From Pseudomonas parafulva (GTDB lineage Bacteria; Pseudomonadota; Gammaproteobacteria; Pseudomonadales; Pseudomonadaceae): a stretch of 64,000 nt of DNA. Location: the NCBI RefSeq assembly GCF_000800255.1, contig NZ_CP009747.1:3596001-3660000 (forward strand), read 5' to 3'. Shown here one piece after another: positions 54,809-64,000 of this stretch (position 1 is the first letter of the stretch; every line of letters begins with the position of its first letter). A program made the position numbers and the translations under genes. Below the pieces are notes generated by a model. That model saw nothing but the letters and a program-made list of their open reading frames with translations. It was not told the origin of the DNA and ran no database searches.

Positions 54809-57415
54809 TCATGGGGTGGTGTCCTGATTGTTCGAAGCCGCTGCCCGCTGGCAACGCACGTCCATCTGCAGGATGCCGGTCGACGCCTCTTGCGTGCCGA
54901 GCGCCAGCGTGCTGCTGCACCAGAGCGTGCCGCCCACGCTTATCTGCAAACGCGCCCGATCCGGCACACCGGCCAGGAATGCACGACCGTTGTCGGCCAC
55001 CAGGGTGCTGACCAGCGAAGTGCCGTCCTCGCTCAGCAGTTCGGCATTGGCGGCGAAAGGTGCCGGAGTGCCCTGCTCGTCGAGAATGCGAAACAGGATG
55101 CGCTGCCCGCTGCGTGTGTCGAACTTCGCCACCACGAAGGCGCCACGGTTTGGGATCACCTCCTGCACCAACTGCTCAATGTCGACGTTCTGGGCAATGG
55201 TCTGGCTGTCGAGCGAGATCCGGTTCTTGCGATAAGGCATGGCCGAGGGCATCACCGCATAGCCGTTGTCGTTGGTGCGAATGCCGCGCTTGTTGGTGAT
55301 CGACACCTGGCCGGCATCGGGCGCAGCGACGATGACATTGGTTTCGCTCAGCGGCTGGCTGAGCATGATCTGGTCGGCATAGGCCACCACCGATCCGTCC
55401 AGGCCCAGGTCGAGTTGCTGGTTGTTGCCGGTTTGGGTGTACCCCCCACGCAGCACGCCCTTGGCGCCCTCGTACTGGGCTGACAGCGATCCACCCTGCT
55501 GGCTCTGGCCGGCGCTGGCCTGGCGTGATACCCCCACGCCATAGGTCAGCGCATCATCGTCCAGGGTATTGCCACTGAGGGTCGCCATCTGCCCACTCGC
55601 ACCGCTGCTGGCGTGGTGAGTGCTGGCCGAGACGCGGCTGCTGCTGCCCGGCCCGCCCAGCGGCAGGCTCACGCTCAGGGTCAGGTTACGGTCGGTGGTC
55701 TGGCCTTGATTGAGGCCCACCGCCACGGAGTAAGAAACGTTGCCGACTCCGAAGTTGTAACCCAATTGCAGGCTGGTATCGGCGGTCGCGCGATCCCAGT
55801 AGGCCGACTTCGATACGTTGGCGTACAGACTGCCGAAACGACCGATCTGCTGGGACACGTTGGCGCTGAAATTGCTCTTCAGGTGCCCCGTTCGATAGGC
55901 CGCGATACCCAGATCGTCGACGGCAGCAGTGAACGGCCCCTCGAGCACATCGCGGCGGCTGTTCAGTGCCTCGGTGAATGAGTAATAGCCGCCCGTGGAG
56001 TAGCGATAGCCCACCAAGCTGAAATTGGTATCGGTCAGGGCCACCGATTTGGAATAGCGAAAGCGATACGACTGACCGCTGCGGGTGGCTTTCTCGGGGC
56101 CGATGTCGCTGCTGCGGGCGTGGGTGACGTCCAGCGAGACCGCACCGAACCCTGCGAAATCATGGGCCACGCCGAGCAGGCCGGCACTGTACCTTTCGCT
56201 GAACAAGCCGCCGCCGAACACCGTGGTGCCGCCACGCAGGCCATGGCGGCCGGTCAGTTGGCCAAAGGTCGGCGCTTCGCCACCCGCCTCGGACAAAGCC
56301 CCCCGGTAGCGGCCCGCGTACAGCGCGTAGGTGGTCTGCTTCTCGCGCAGCATGTAGGGCACCGAGGAGAACGACTGGGTGTACACCTGGACCTGGCCAT
56401 CGGCGCCCTCGACCGTCACCTCCAGGTCGCCATTGCTGGCTGTGGAGTAGAGGTCGGAGATCGCGAACGGCCCGGACGGCACCCACTGCTCCTTGATGAC
56501 GTAGCCACGCTGGCGAATGATCACCCGCGAGCGCCCGTTGGCGATGCCACGCACCACCGGGGCGAACTGACGGGCGTCATCGGGCAGCATGTCCAGGTCC
56601 GAGGCGATGCCCAGGCCGCGATAGGGCAAGGCATCGAACAGGTCACCCTCGGTGGTCGCATCGCCCAGTGTGGCGATGGCCATGAGGTTGCCCATATCGC
56701 GCTGGACGTAGCTTTCAAGTGACTGCCACTGCCCCGGCGTGCCGCTGCCTCGGCGAAAGGTAGAGAAATTGCGCAGCCGCCAGGCACCGGCATTGACCCC
56801 ACTGCGCAAACTGGCGAACTGATCCTGGCGCCGCGCGCCGTCCGAATTCACGCTGCTGTGCGAGATCGAGTAGCTGGTGAACGCAGCCGTCTCTCCAGTG
56901 CTCCACTGCCGACGACGGACATCGAAAGGGATTTCACCGAGATAGGCCTGGGGAATCTGCACATCCAGTGCTTGCTGGTTGAAATCGTAGTCGTAGGTCA
57001 CCCCCGCCAGCCCTTGGTCGAAGGCGATACAGGTCGGATCGGCATCCGCACGCTTGGCCAGCGCTTCGCTGGAAACCCCTTGGGCTCGGAAGAAATCGCT
57101 GTCCAGGCAAGGAAACAGGCCGGTCGCCGATTGCTCGGGCTGCGTGCTGCGAATGAAACGGATGTCCTGCTTGCCGACGTGACGCTGATTGACCGAGACA
57201 TCGACCCGATAGCTGCCCGGCAACTGGCCTTCGCTGATCGCACTGATCTGCTGCTTCAACTGGTCCGAGCCCTGCCCGCCACCGATCTCCAGAAAGGTCG
57301 GATCGAACTCGAAGCCTGCGTGCGCCGGGCTCAAGTGCAGGGTCAGAAGCACGGCCAACGGGCAGCCGAACCCCTTCACCGCGCCAAGGCGCGTGAGGGC
57401 GGAGGAAGTGTGCAT
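54809..57415 (-). CDS. Outer-membrane fimbrial usher (FimD/PapC family)
   Basis: An 868-aa usher with a signal peptide ending AHA. The N-terminal chaperone-binding domain (FEFDPTFLEIGG, typical opening) and the 24-strand barrel with the plug region (DALPYRGLGIASDLDMLPDD) are followed by two C-terminal domains (NKRGIRTNDNGYAVMPSAMPYRKN and the Cys-containing last domain). It secretes and assembles the pilins. It lies between the chaperone (27 bases upstream) and two minor subunits. Confidence 0.95.
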   Translation of the reverse strand: MHTSSALTRLGAVKGFGCPLAVLLTLHLSPAHAGFEFDPTFLEIGGGQGSDQLKQQISAISEGQLPGSYRVDVSVNQRHVGKQDIRFIRSTQPEQSATGLFPCLDSDFFRAQGVSSEALAKRADADPTCIAFDQGLAGVTYDYDFNQQALDVQIPQAYLGEIPFDVRRRQWSTGETAAFTSYSISHSSVNSDGARRQDQFASLRSGVNAGAWRLRNFSTFRRGSGTPGQWQSLESYVQRDMGNLMAIATLGDATTEGDLFDALPYRGLGIASDLDMLPDDARQFAPVVRGIANGRSRVIIRQRGYVIKEQWVPSGPFAISDLYSTASNGDLEVTVEGADGQVQVYTQSFSSVPYMLREKQTTYALYAGRYRGALSEAGGEAPTFGQLTGRHGLRGGTTVFGGGLFSERYSAGLLGVAHDFAGFGAVSLDVTHARSSDIGPEKATRSGQSYRFRYSKSVALTDTNFSLVGYRYSTGGYYSFTEALNSRRDVLEGPFTAAVDDLGIAAYRTGHLKSNFSANVSQQIGRFGSLYANVSKSAYWDRATADTSLQLGYNFGVGNVSYSVAVGLNQGQTTDRNLTLSVSLPLGGPGSSSRVSASTHHASSGASGQMATLSGNTLDDDALTYGVGVSRQASAGQSQQGGSLSAQYEGAKGVLRGGYTQTGNNQQLDLGLDGSVVAYADQIMLSQPLSETNVIVAAPDAGQVSITNKRGIRTNDNGYAVMPSAMPYRKNRISLDSQTIAQNVDIEQLVQEVIPNRGAFVVAKFDTRSGQRILFRILDEQGTPAPFAANAELLSEDGTSLVSTLVADNGRAFLAGVPDRARLQISVGGTLWCSSTLALGTQEASTGILQMDVRCQRAAASNNQDTTP

Positions 57416-57442
57416 AGGCGTTCCTGGAGCGGCGAGGCGCGA

Positions 57443-58141
57443 TCAGTTCAAGGTGACGGGCGCCACGCTGACACTGGTGCCGTAATCGTCGATGTAGCTG
57501 AGCGAGATACGATCTGCGCTGCGCACCTTGACCGGCAGCACGCGGTGTTCGCCAGGGCGCAGGACATCGATGGGCGAATCCAGCGTTTGGTCGTTGACCT
57601 TGAGCTCGCTGACCACCACGTGAAACTTGGAAGGATTGTCCACCGTCAGGTTGCCGCCGGCAGCGCTCCACGCCAGCGAGGCCACGGCGTCCTTGGCCGA
57701 GCCGGTCAGCCCGGCGGGACGGTAGAACAGCTTGATGGTGGTCTTGAGCGCGATCTGCAGCACGTTCTTGTCGCGCTGATCGTCACGCATGGCGGGGATG
57801 GCCTTGACGTTCATCAGGAACAGGCTTTCTCGGTCCTGGGGCACGTTGGCGCCACCGGCAAAAATCACCCGCAGGATGTTTTCCTTGTTGGCGTCGAGGC
57901 GGAACAGCGGCGGTGTGACGATGAAACTGTCCAGGCTGGCATCGTTCGCCGCGCCGTAGCCGCTGACCCACGACTGCACCAGATAGGGCGAATCGTCTTC
58001 GCGGTTGCTGACCGTCAGGTTCGCTTCGTTCTGCTTGCCGTCGTAGATCAGCCGGGTGGCGCCCACGGTCACGGCGGCTTGCGACGCCCCAGCGAACAGC
58101 AGGGACAGCCAGGCCAGGTGGGTGAGAACACGTTTACGCAT
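57443..58141 (-). CDS. Periplasmic fimbrial chaperone (PapD/FimC family)
   Basis: A 232-aa two-domain immunoglobulin-fold chaperone. Signal MRKRVLTHLAWLSLLFAG ends ASQA. Key motifs are VGATRLIYDGKQNEANLTVSN, the Arg/Lys anchor region, FLMNVKAIPA, and KLFYRPAGL. It folds pilins by donor-strand complementation and hands them to the usher. ATG 58141 is used. It is the second gene of the operon. Confidence 0.95.
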   Translation of the reverse strand: MRKRVLTHLAWLSLLFAGASQAAVTVGATRLIYDGKQNEANLTVSNREDDSPYLVQSWVSGYGAANDASLDSFIVTPPLFRLDANKENILRVIFAGGANVPQDRESLFLMNVKAIPAMRDDQRDKNVLQIALKTTIKLFYRPAGLTGSAKDAVASLAWSAAGGNLTVDNPSKFHVVVSELKVNDQTLDSPIDVLRPGEHRVLPVKVRSADRISLSYIDDYGTSVSVAPVTLN

Positions 58142-58192
58142 GGGTGAACCTCGGGAATCGAGAGCCATGCCAGGCACGGCCCTCGCAGGGGC

Positions 58193-58768
58193 TTACTTGT
58201 AGGTGACGTCGAAGGTGGCCAGGGCATTGACCTGACCGGTGCCGATACCGGACGTGGTGACCTGGTTCGGCGCTTCACCGGTGGTGGTGTCGAGCGCGGT
58301 GCGCACGTAGGAGGCGACGAAGTCGAAGGTGTTGGACTGGTTACGCAGGGCGTAGTCTTCGGTGGCCTTGTTCAGGGCCACTTTCGAGCCGGTGCGCGCG
58401 TCGTCGATCTGGATGGCGATGCCTTTGACCTGGTTCTCGCCGCTCAGGCCCAGCAAGGTGTTGTCCTGTGCGTCGGGCTGGCCGCTGAACTTGATCTGCA
58501 CGTTGTTGCGGGTCTGCAGGCTGCAGTTGTCCAGCGTCAGCGAGAACTGCTTGGGCTTGGCCTTGGCGCCCACGGTGTTGGCGAAGTCGGCGATGCGTAC
58601 CGGATCGAGGTTGACCGACTTGGTGACGTCGCTGGTGTTGATGGTGCAGGCGTTGTCGGTGACCGAGCCGGTGAAGACGATCTGGCCGCCGTCGGCGAAC
58701 GACGCCGAGCTGGCCAGCAGGCAGCAGGTGCCGAAGGCCAGGCTGAGTTTTTTCACAGAGTTATGCAT
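58193..58768 (-). CDS. Major type 1 fimbrial subunit
   Basis: A 191-aa pilin from ATG 58768, preceded by AAGGGC. The signal ends SFAD. The typical opening GGQIVFTGSVTDNACTINTSD has Cys 1, and Cys 2 is in LTLDNCSLQT. The end strand is GQVNALATFDVTYK with the penultimate Tyr. It is the first and probably most highly translated gene of the five-gene operon. The 5' region up to 58976 shows no -10/-35 that I trust. Confidence 0.93.
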   Translation of the reverse strand: MHNSVKKLSLAFGTCCLLASSASFADGGQIVFTGSVTDNACTINTSDVTKSVNLDPVRIADFANTVGAKAKPKQFSLTLDNCSLQTRNNVQIKFSGQPDAQDNTLLGLSGENQVKGIAIQIDDARTGSKVALNKATEDYALRNQSNTFDFVASYVRTALDTTTGEAPNQVTTSGIGTGQVNALATFDVTYK

Positions 58769-58976
58769 TGCAATGCCCTTTACGTTGAAGGATGACTGCC
58801 TGCCACTTCCGGTAGGCCAGTGCATGGTGCATTGCGCTGCGCGCACGAGACATTAGACGAATCTTAAACGCGCCTGGACGCGCTTTGGCTCGGCAGCAAC
58901 TGAGCGTCACTGGGAACACAAAGCCTGCATGGAGACCACTGCCCGGCTCAATTTCCAGCCTTCTGCAAGGCGCTTT

Positions 58977-59091
58977 GTGGGAGCGGCCTTGCGTCGCGAT
59001 TGGACCGCAGAGCGGTCCCGGCAATGGCAGCGGCGAAGCTGAAAACCTGGGACCGCTGCGCGGTCCGATCGCGACGCAAGGCCGCTCCCAC
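58977..59091. repeat. REP/BIME-like palindrome upstream of the pfeRS-like genes
   Basis: Two inverted units (GTGGGAGCGGCCTTGCGTCG ... CGACGCAAGGCCGCTCCCAC) mirror each other almost perfectly over more than 40 bases around a GGCAATGGCAGCGGCGAAGC centre. It is the best preserved of the three copies in the window. It lies between divergently transcribed genes, which is less usual. The remainder of the 512-base gap, to 59280, shows no gene. Confidence 0.8.
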
Positions 59092-59280
59092 GAGATCGTG
59101 CAGCCCTCCCGAAGTTGAGCAAGACCGCTGATCGGTGCTCGGTGAAAGACAGTTGGCTCCCCCAGGGGCCTGAACTGCGTCCTGGGGCACGACAACCTGC
59201 TATCACTCGGCCATTGCCCTGGCACCCCTCAAGTGGGATCATTCGCAACTGCACCTGATTCCCATCCAAGGCTGACCCTC

Positions 59281-59973
59281 GTGCCCGTCCAGCTCCTGCT
59301 CGCCGAAGACGACCCCCACCTGCGCCACGACCTGCAGCAGCATTTCCAGCGCCGCCAGTTCAGCGTGCAGGCCTGTGCCAATGGCACCGAGGCACTGACG
59401 GCGCTGGCCTCGGGTCGGTACGACCTGATCCTGCTGGACATCCTGCTGCCCGGCATCGACGGCCTGAGCCTGCTCGACGAACTGCGTCGTGGCCAGGCCG
59501 TGCCGGTGATGCTGATGTCGGCCCTGGGCGCCGAGCAGGACCGCATCAGCGGCTTCACCCGTGGCGCCGACGATTACCTGCCCAAGCCGTTCAGCCTCGC
59601 CGAACTGGATGCGCGGGTCGACGCCCTGCTGCGCCGCGTGGCCCTCGACCGACACCCACCTGTCGCGTTCACCGAAGGCGCGCTGTGCTTCGATCCGCTC
59701 GACCAGGATGTCACTCACCACGGCCTGCGGGCCGGGCTGACCGGCTCGGAGTTTCGCCTGCTGAGCACCCTCAAGGCACATGCAGGCGAGGCGCTGAGCA
59801 AACCGTTTCTGTACCAGAGCGTGCTGCACCGCCCCTACATGCGCCTGGATCGCGGCCTGGACGTGCACGTGTGCAACCTGCGCCGCAAACTGGCAGCCAT
59901 CGGTGCCGGGCATTTGCAGATCCAGGCCGTGCGCGGCCAGGGCTACGTGCTGATCGACATGGCCCACGCCTGA
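59281..59973 (+). CDS. pfeR: OmpR-family response regulator, PfeR-like
   Basis: A 230-aa regulator with receiver Asp in LILLDILLPGIDG and a winged-helix output domain (GSEFRLLSTLKAHAGEALSK, LDVHVCNLRRKLAAIG, VRGQGYVLI). The start is GTG 59281 with AAGG nine bases upstream; an upstream GTG would add 16 poorly conserved residues. Its TGA overlaps the kinase ATG. It controls the siderophore receptor downstream by context; the symbol rests on gene order. Confidence 0.85.
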   Translation: MPVQLLLAEDDPHLRHDLQQHFQRRQFSVQACANGTEALTALASGRYDLILLDILLPGIDGLSLLDELRRGQAVPVMLMSALGAEQDRISGFTRGADDYLPKPFSLAELDARVDALLRRVALDRHPPVAFTEGALCFDPLDQDVTHHGLRAGLTGSEFRLLSTLKAHAGEALSKPFLYQSVLHRPYMRLDRGLDVHVCNLRRKLAAIGAGHLQIQAVRGQGYVLIDMAHA

Positions 59974-61310
59974 TGCGCCGCCATCCGCTGCTGTGGAAAC
60001 TGGCGCTGCTGCAGGTGTGCTTCTGCCTGCTGCTGACCTGGCTTCTATGGACCTGGGGCCTGTCGGTGGAGCGCAGCACCTACTTCCTCGCCCCAGCCGA
60101 ACGTGACTACCTGGCGCACTTCGCCGAACAGGCCGAACAGGCCTGGCAACGCGATGGCGCCCAGGGCGTGGAGCAGTACCGGCGCGCGCTGCAACGCCGC
60201 GAAGACACCTGGGTCGCCATCGTCGGCCCGCGCCTGCAAAGCCTGGGCAGCACGCCGCTTAGTGCCGAAGAAGCCAGTCGCCTGACCTTCATGCGCAAGC
60301 TCGACTGGCCCATGAGTCGGCGCCTGCAAGACGAGCTGCCCTACGTCAGCATCGCTTTTCCCACGCGGCCGCAGGACGGTCGCCTGGTCATCCAGTTGCC
60401 CGAGCACCTGCTGCCCACCGGCCTGACGCCCTGGACCCACGTCATCACCCATGGCGTGGCGCCTGCGCTGCTGGCACTGCTGCTCGGCCTGCTGCTGTAC
60501 CGGCACCTGGTAGTGCCGCTCAACCGCCTGCGCGACCGCGCCGACGCGCTGCGCGCGGACAACCTGGACAGCCCCGGCCTGGCCCTGCACACCCGCCACG
60601 ACGAGCTGGGTGAACTGGCACAGGCCTTCGAGCACCTGGCCCTGCGCCTGCGCCGCAGCCTCGATCAGCAGCGCCTGCTGCTGCGCACGCTGTCCCACGA
60701 ACTGCGCACCCCGCTGGCGCGCCTGCGGATCGCCCATGACAGCCCACTGCCCCCCGAGCAACTGCGCCAGCGCCTGACGCGGGAAGTGGATGACATGCAG
60801 AAACTGCTGGAGGACACCCTCGATCTGGCCTGGATGGACACCGAGCGGCCACAGGTGCCGACCGCGCCGCTGCAGGTGCTGTCGGTGTGGGAGGCGCTGG
60901 TGCAGGACGCCTGCTTCGAAAGCGGCTGGGCGGCCGAGCGCCTGCCCTGCACGCTGGGGCCTGACTGCGTGGTACAGGCGCACCTGGACAGCCTGGCCCA
61001 GGCCTTGGAAAACCTGCTGCGCAACGCCATCCGCCACTCACCGCCGGGCGGCCGGGTGTGCCTCGACGGCTGGCGCGAGGGCGAACACTGGCACCTGTGC
61101 CTGCGCGACCAGGGCAGCGGGGTGCCGGACGACGCGCTGGAACGCATCTTCCAGCCCTACCAGCGCCTGCCCGACAGCGGCAGCGGCTTCGGCCTGGGCC
61201 TGGCCATCGCGCGCAGTGCCGTCGAGCTGCAGGGCGGTACGTTGTGGGCCAGCAACGGCCACCCAGGGTTGGTCCAGCATCTGCGGCTGCCGGCCGCGAC
61301 AAGTGTTTAG
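59973..61310 (+). CDS. pfeS: Sensor histidine kinase, PfeS-like
   Basis: A 445-aa kinase with two helices (LALLQVCFCLLLTWLLW and GVAPALLALLLGLLLY) around a periplasmic domain of about 130 residues. A HAMP linker, His242 in TLSHELRTPLARL, N box NLLRNAIRHSPPG and G boxes DQGSGVPD and GFGLGLAIARS follow. It would sense ferric enterobactin or receptor activity in the periplasm, by analogy with P. aeruginosa PfeS. Confidence 0.87.
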   Translation: MRRHPLLWKLALLQVCFCLLLTWLLWTWGLSVERSTYFLAPAERDYLAHFAEQAEQAWQRDGAQGVEQYRRALQRREDTWVAIVGPRLQSLGSTPLSAEEASRLTFMRKLDWPMSRRLQDELPYVSIAFPTRPQDGRLVIQLPEHLLPTGLTPWTHVITHGVAPALLALLLGLLLYRHLVVPLNRLRDRADALRADNLDSPGLALHTRHDELGELAQAFEHLALRLRRSLDQQRLLLRTLSHELRTPLARLRIAHDSPLPPEQLRQRLTREVDDMQKLLEDTLDLAWMDTERPQVPTAPLQVLSVWEALVQDACFESGWAAERLPCTLGPDCVVQAHLDSLAQALENLLRNAIRHSPPGGRVCLDGWREGEHWHLCLRDQGSGVPDDALERIFQPYQRLPDSGSGFGLGLAIARSAVELQGGTLWASNGHPGLVQHLRLPAATSV

Positions 61311-61392
61311 AAAGTTAATGCGCTTTACTCTCAAATAGGAGTAATTACCATCTGTGATCTCTTGAATTCAGCCCGCCGTGCCGGAGATCCCA

Positions 61393-63630
61393 ATGTCGCC
61401 CCGCTCGCTCAGTCCCGCCCCTTTCCTGCTGCTCTCCAGTTACCTGCTGGCCAGTGCGGTGCACGCCGCCACACCGCCTGGGGGAAGCGAACCGATCGAA
61501 CTGGAGACCCAGACCGTCGTCGCCACCGCGCTGGAGGAAACCAAGCAGGCGCCGGGGGTCTCGGTGATCACCGCCGAGGACCTGAAGAAACGCCCGCCGG
61601 CCAATGACCTGTCGCAGATCATCCGCACCATGCCCGGCGTCAACCTCACCGGTAACTCCACCAGCGGCCAACGCGGCAACAACCGCCAGATCGACATCCG
61701 TGGCATGGGCCCGGAAAACACCCTTATCCTGGTCGGTGGCAAACCGGTGGCCAGCCGCAACGCCGTGCGCTATGGCTGGCGCGGCGAGCGCGACACCCGT
61801 GGCGACAGCAACTGGGTGCCGGCCGACCAGGTCGAGCGCATCGAGGTGATTCGCGGCCCGGCCGCTGCGCGCTACGGCTCCGGTGCCATGGGCGGGGTCA
61901 TCAACATCATCACCAAGCAGCCGGGCGAGCAGACCCACGGCAACATGACCGTGTATCAGAACTTCCCGCAGCACGGCGAGGAAGGCGCCAGCAAGCGCGT
62001 CAGTTTCGGCCTCAACGGCCCGCTGACCGACGCCCTCAGCTACCGGGTGTACGGCAACGTGGCCAAGACCGATGCCGACGACTGGGACATCAACGAAGGC
62101 CACCAGTCCACGCGCAGCGGCAACCAGGTCGGCACCCTGCCTGCCGGTCGGGAAGGCGTGCGCAACAAGGACGTCAATGGCCTGCTGAGCTGGAAACTCG
62201 ACCCTCGGCAGACGCTGGACCTGGAAGCCGGCTTCAGCCGCCAGGGCAATATCTACAGCGGCGACACCCAGAACACCAACTCCAATGCCACGGTCAAGCG
62301 CCTGCTCGGCCACGAAACCAACCTGATGTACCGCGAAAACTACGCCCTCACCCATCGCGGCGACTGGGACTTCGGCACCAGCATGGCCTATCTGCAATAT
62401 GCCAAGACCCGCAACAGCCGCATCAACGAAGGGTTGGCCGGCGGCACCGAAGGCATTTTCAGCAACGCCGACATGTCCACCTCGACCCTGCGCGACCTCA
62501 CCGCCCACGGCGAGCTGAACCTGCCGCTGCACGCCTGGCGCGACCAGACCCTGACCCTGGGCAGCGAATGGAGCCAGCAGAAGCTCGACGACCCCAGCTC
62601 CAACACCCAGAGCACCAGCGAAGGCGGCAGCGTCGCGGGCCTGGCCAGCAGCGGCCGTAGCACCACTTCGCAGGCGCAGATCTTCTCGCTGTTCGCCGAG
62701 GACAACATCGAACTGCAACCGGGCACCATGCTCACCCCGGCCCTGCGCCTGGACCATCACAGCGTGGTCGGCGACAACTGGAGCCCGTCGCTGAACCTGT
62801 CCCACGCGCTCACCGATGAACTGACGCTCAAGGCTGGCATCGCCCGCGCCTACAAAGCGCCGAACCTGTACCAGCTCAACCCCGACTACCTGCTCTACAG
62901 CCGTGGCCAGGGTTGCTACGGCCAGAGCACCAGTTGCTACCTGCAAGGCAACGACAAGCTCGAGGCCGAAACCAGCGTCAACAAGGAACTGGGCATCGAA
63001 TTCCAGCGCGACGGCCTGGTGGCCGGCATCACCTACTTCCGCAACGACTACAAGAACAAGATCGACTCCGGTCTGGGTCGCATCGGCAGCGCCAGCGGCG
63101 GCACCGGCAGCTACGCCAATGCCGCGATCTACCAGTGGGAGAACATTCCCAAGGCGCTGGTCGAGGGTCTGGAAGGCACGCTGACCCTGCCACTGACCGA
63201 GCAGTTGAAGTGGACCAACAACTTCACCTACATGCTCCAGTCGAAGAACAAGGAAACCGGCGACACCCTCTCGGTGACCCCGGCCTACACCCTCAATTCG
63301 ATGCTCGACTGGCAGGCCAGCGACGACCTGTCGCTGCAACTGAGCGTGGCCTGGTACGGCAAGCAGAAGCCGAAGAAATTCGACTACCACGGCGACCGCG
63401 TGACCGGCTCGTCCAACGACCAGGTGGCGCCCTATGCGCTGGTCGGCGCCAGCGGCACCTACGCGATCACGAAGCACCTGAGCCTGACCGCCGGCATCGA
63501 CAACCTGTTCGACAAACGCCTGTTCCGCGCCGGCAACGCCCAGGGTGTGAACAACATCGACGGCGCCGGGGCCGCCACTTACAACGAACCCGGCCGCACC
63601 CTGTACACCAGCCTCACTGCCTCGTTCTGA
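61393..63630 (+). CDS. pfeA: TonB-dependent ferric-enterobactin receptor, PfeA/FepA type
   Basis: A 745-aa outer-membrane receptor. The signal ends VHAA. It has a TonB-box-like stretch (QTVVATALEE), the plug domain with QRGNNRQIDIRGMGPENTLILV and IEVIRGPAAARYGSGAMGGVINIIT, and a 22-strand barrel that ends in Phe (LYTSLTASF). The Cys pair in GQGCYGQSTSCYL is typical of FepA/PfeA extracellular loops. ATG 61393 has GGAG eight bases upstream. It follows the two-component pair by 82 bases. No clear Fur box was found in that gap, but a weak one could be missed. Confidence 0.93.
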   Translation: MSPRSLSPAPFLLLSSYLLASAVHAATPPGGSEPIELETQTVVATALEETKQAPGVSVITAEDLKKRPPANDLSQIIRTMPGVNLTGNSTSGQRGNNRQIDIRGMGPENTLILVGGKPVASRNAVRYGWRGERDTRGDSNWVPADQVERIEVIRGPAAARYGSGAMGGVINIITKQPGEQTHGNMTVYQNFPQHGEEGASKRVSFGLNGPLTDALSYRVYGNVAKTDADDWDINEGHQSTRSGNQVGTLPAGREGVRNKDVNGLLSWKLDPRQTLDLEAGFSRQGNIYSGDTQNTNSNATVKRLLGHETNLMYRENYALTHRGDWDFGTSMAYLQYAKTRNSRINEGLAGGTEGIFSNADMSTSTLRDLTAHGELNLPLHAWRDQTLTLGSEWSQQKLDDPSSNTQSTSEGGSVAGLASSGRSTTSQAQIFSLFAEDNIELQPGTMLTPALRLDHHSVVGDNWSPSLNLSHALTDELTLKAGIARAYKAPNLYQLNPDYLLYSRGQGCYGQSTSCYLQGNDKLEAETSVNKELGIEFQRDGLVAGITYFRNDYKNKIDSGLGRIGSASGGTGSYANAAIYQWENIPKALVEGLEGTLTLPLTEQLKWTNNFTYMLQSKNKETGDTLSVTPAYTLNSMLDWQASDDLSLQLSVAWYGKQKPKKFDYHGDRVTGSSNDQVAPYALVGASGTYAITKHLSLTAGIDNLFDKRLFRAGNAQGVNNIDGAGAATYNEPGRTLYTSLTASF

Positions 63631-63638
63631 GGCCGGTC

Positions 63639-63662
63639 GCCGCGCCGCCGCCCCGGCGCGGC
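63639..63662 (+). terminator. Intercistronic hairpin between receptor and esterase genes
   Basis: GCCGCGCCG and CGGCGCGGC form a perfect nine-pair, all-GC stem with a six-base loop in the 61-base gap. No T run follows. It may stabilise the receptor mRNA or reduce read-through into the esterase. Confidence 0.45.
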
Positions 63663-63679
63663 CCCCATGGACGACCTGA

Positions 63680-64000
<321 letters not shown>

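Noticed and set aside
61311..61392. Fur box upstream of the enterobactin receptor
   Set aside because: The best candidate, around AATAGGAGTAATTACCATC, matches the 19-base Fur consensus poorly on its left half.

Overview
The window reads as a Pseudomonas chromosome of the P. putida type. GC is high, codon use is strongly GC3-biased, the coding is dense, and the P. putida-type palindromic repeat with the core GGAGCGGCCTTG-GTCGCGAT occurs three times. From memory, the gene order from dacA to ppa matches the P. aeruginosa block around PA3999-PA4031. No rRNA, tRNA, CRISPR array, integrase or transposase was recognised.

Layout. (1) 1-9.2 kb, minus strand: a wall and housekeeping run transcribed proA, nadD, rsfS, rlmH, mrdA, rodA, mltB, rlpA, dacA. 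It covers proline and NAD synthesis, ribosome maturation and silencing, and the elongation and septal peptidoglycan machinery. (2) 9.2-21 kb: 3-methyladenine glycosylase, a DedA-PAP2 fusion, a lrgA-lrgB-LON operon, a MaoC hydratase, a MORN/C13-peptidase lipoprotein that runs in frame into an NAD(P)-binding oxidoreductase, a YceK lipoprotein, ubiX and mpl. (3) 19-26.7 kb: an ethanolamine module (sigma54 activator, exaC, eat, eutB, eutC) with two good -24/-12 promoters. (4) 26.8-30.4 kb: GNAT, DedA, mtfA, ppa and an XRE-type regulator, ending at a strong intrinsic terminator.

(5) 30.65-43.92 kb: a 13.2-kb defence island bounded by an exact 24-bp direct repeat. The left copy is the 3' part of that terminator. 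The island holds seven co-directional genes: a SNF2/RapA-type helicase with a PLD-like N-terminus, a DUF4391-like protein, a type III Mod methylase, DarT, DarG, a type III Res, and a GHKL ATPase fused to a PD-(D/E)XK-like nuclease. A DarTG DNA-ADP-ribosylation toxin-antitoxin pair is thus nested between the Mod and Res of a restriction system, and both are bracketed by a helicase and an ATPase-nuclease. The specificity region of mod is visibly AT-richer than its ends. This is the strongest candidate for a little-described composite system.

(6) 43.9-58.8 kb: a surface-attachment region. It holds a fimbrial tip-adhesin-like gene broken by one in-frame TGA, a YceK-like lipoprotein, a small fimbrial-like protein, a Roc-like signalling set (two paralogous hybrid kinases, a REC-EAL c-di-GMP phosphodiesterase, a NarL-type regulator), and convergently a chaperone-usher operon (major pilin, chaperone, usher, two minor pilins). 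(7) 59.3-64 kb: a PfeR/PfeS-type two-component system, a PfeA/FepA-type ferric-enterobactin receptor and the start of a PfeE-like periplasmic esterase.

Conserved core genes fill the first 30 kb and the last 5 kb. The accessory and variable material is the defence island and the fimbrial region beside it.
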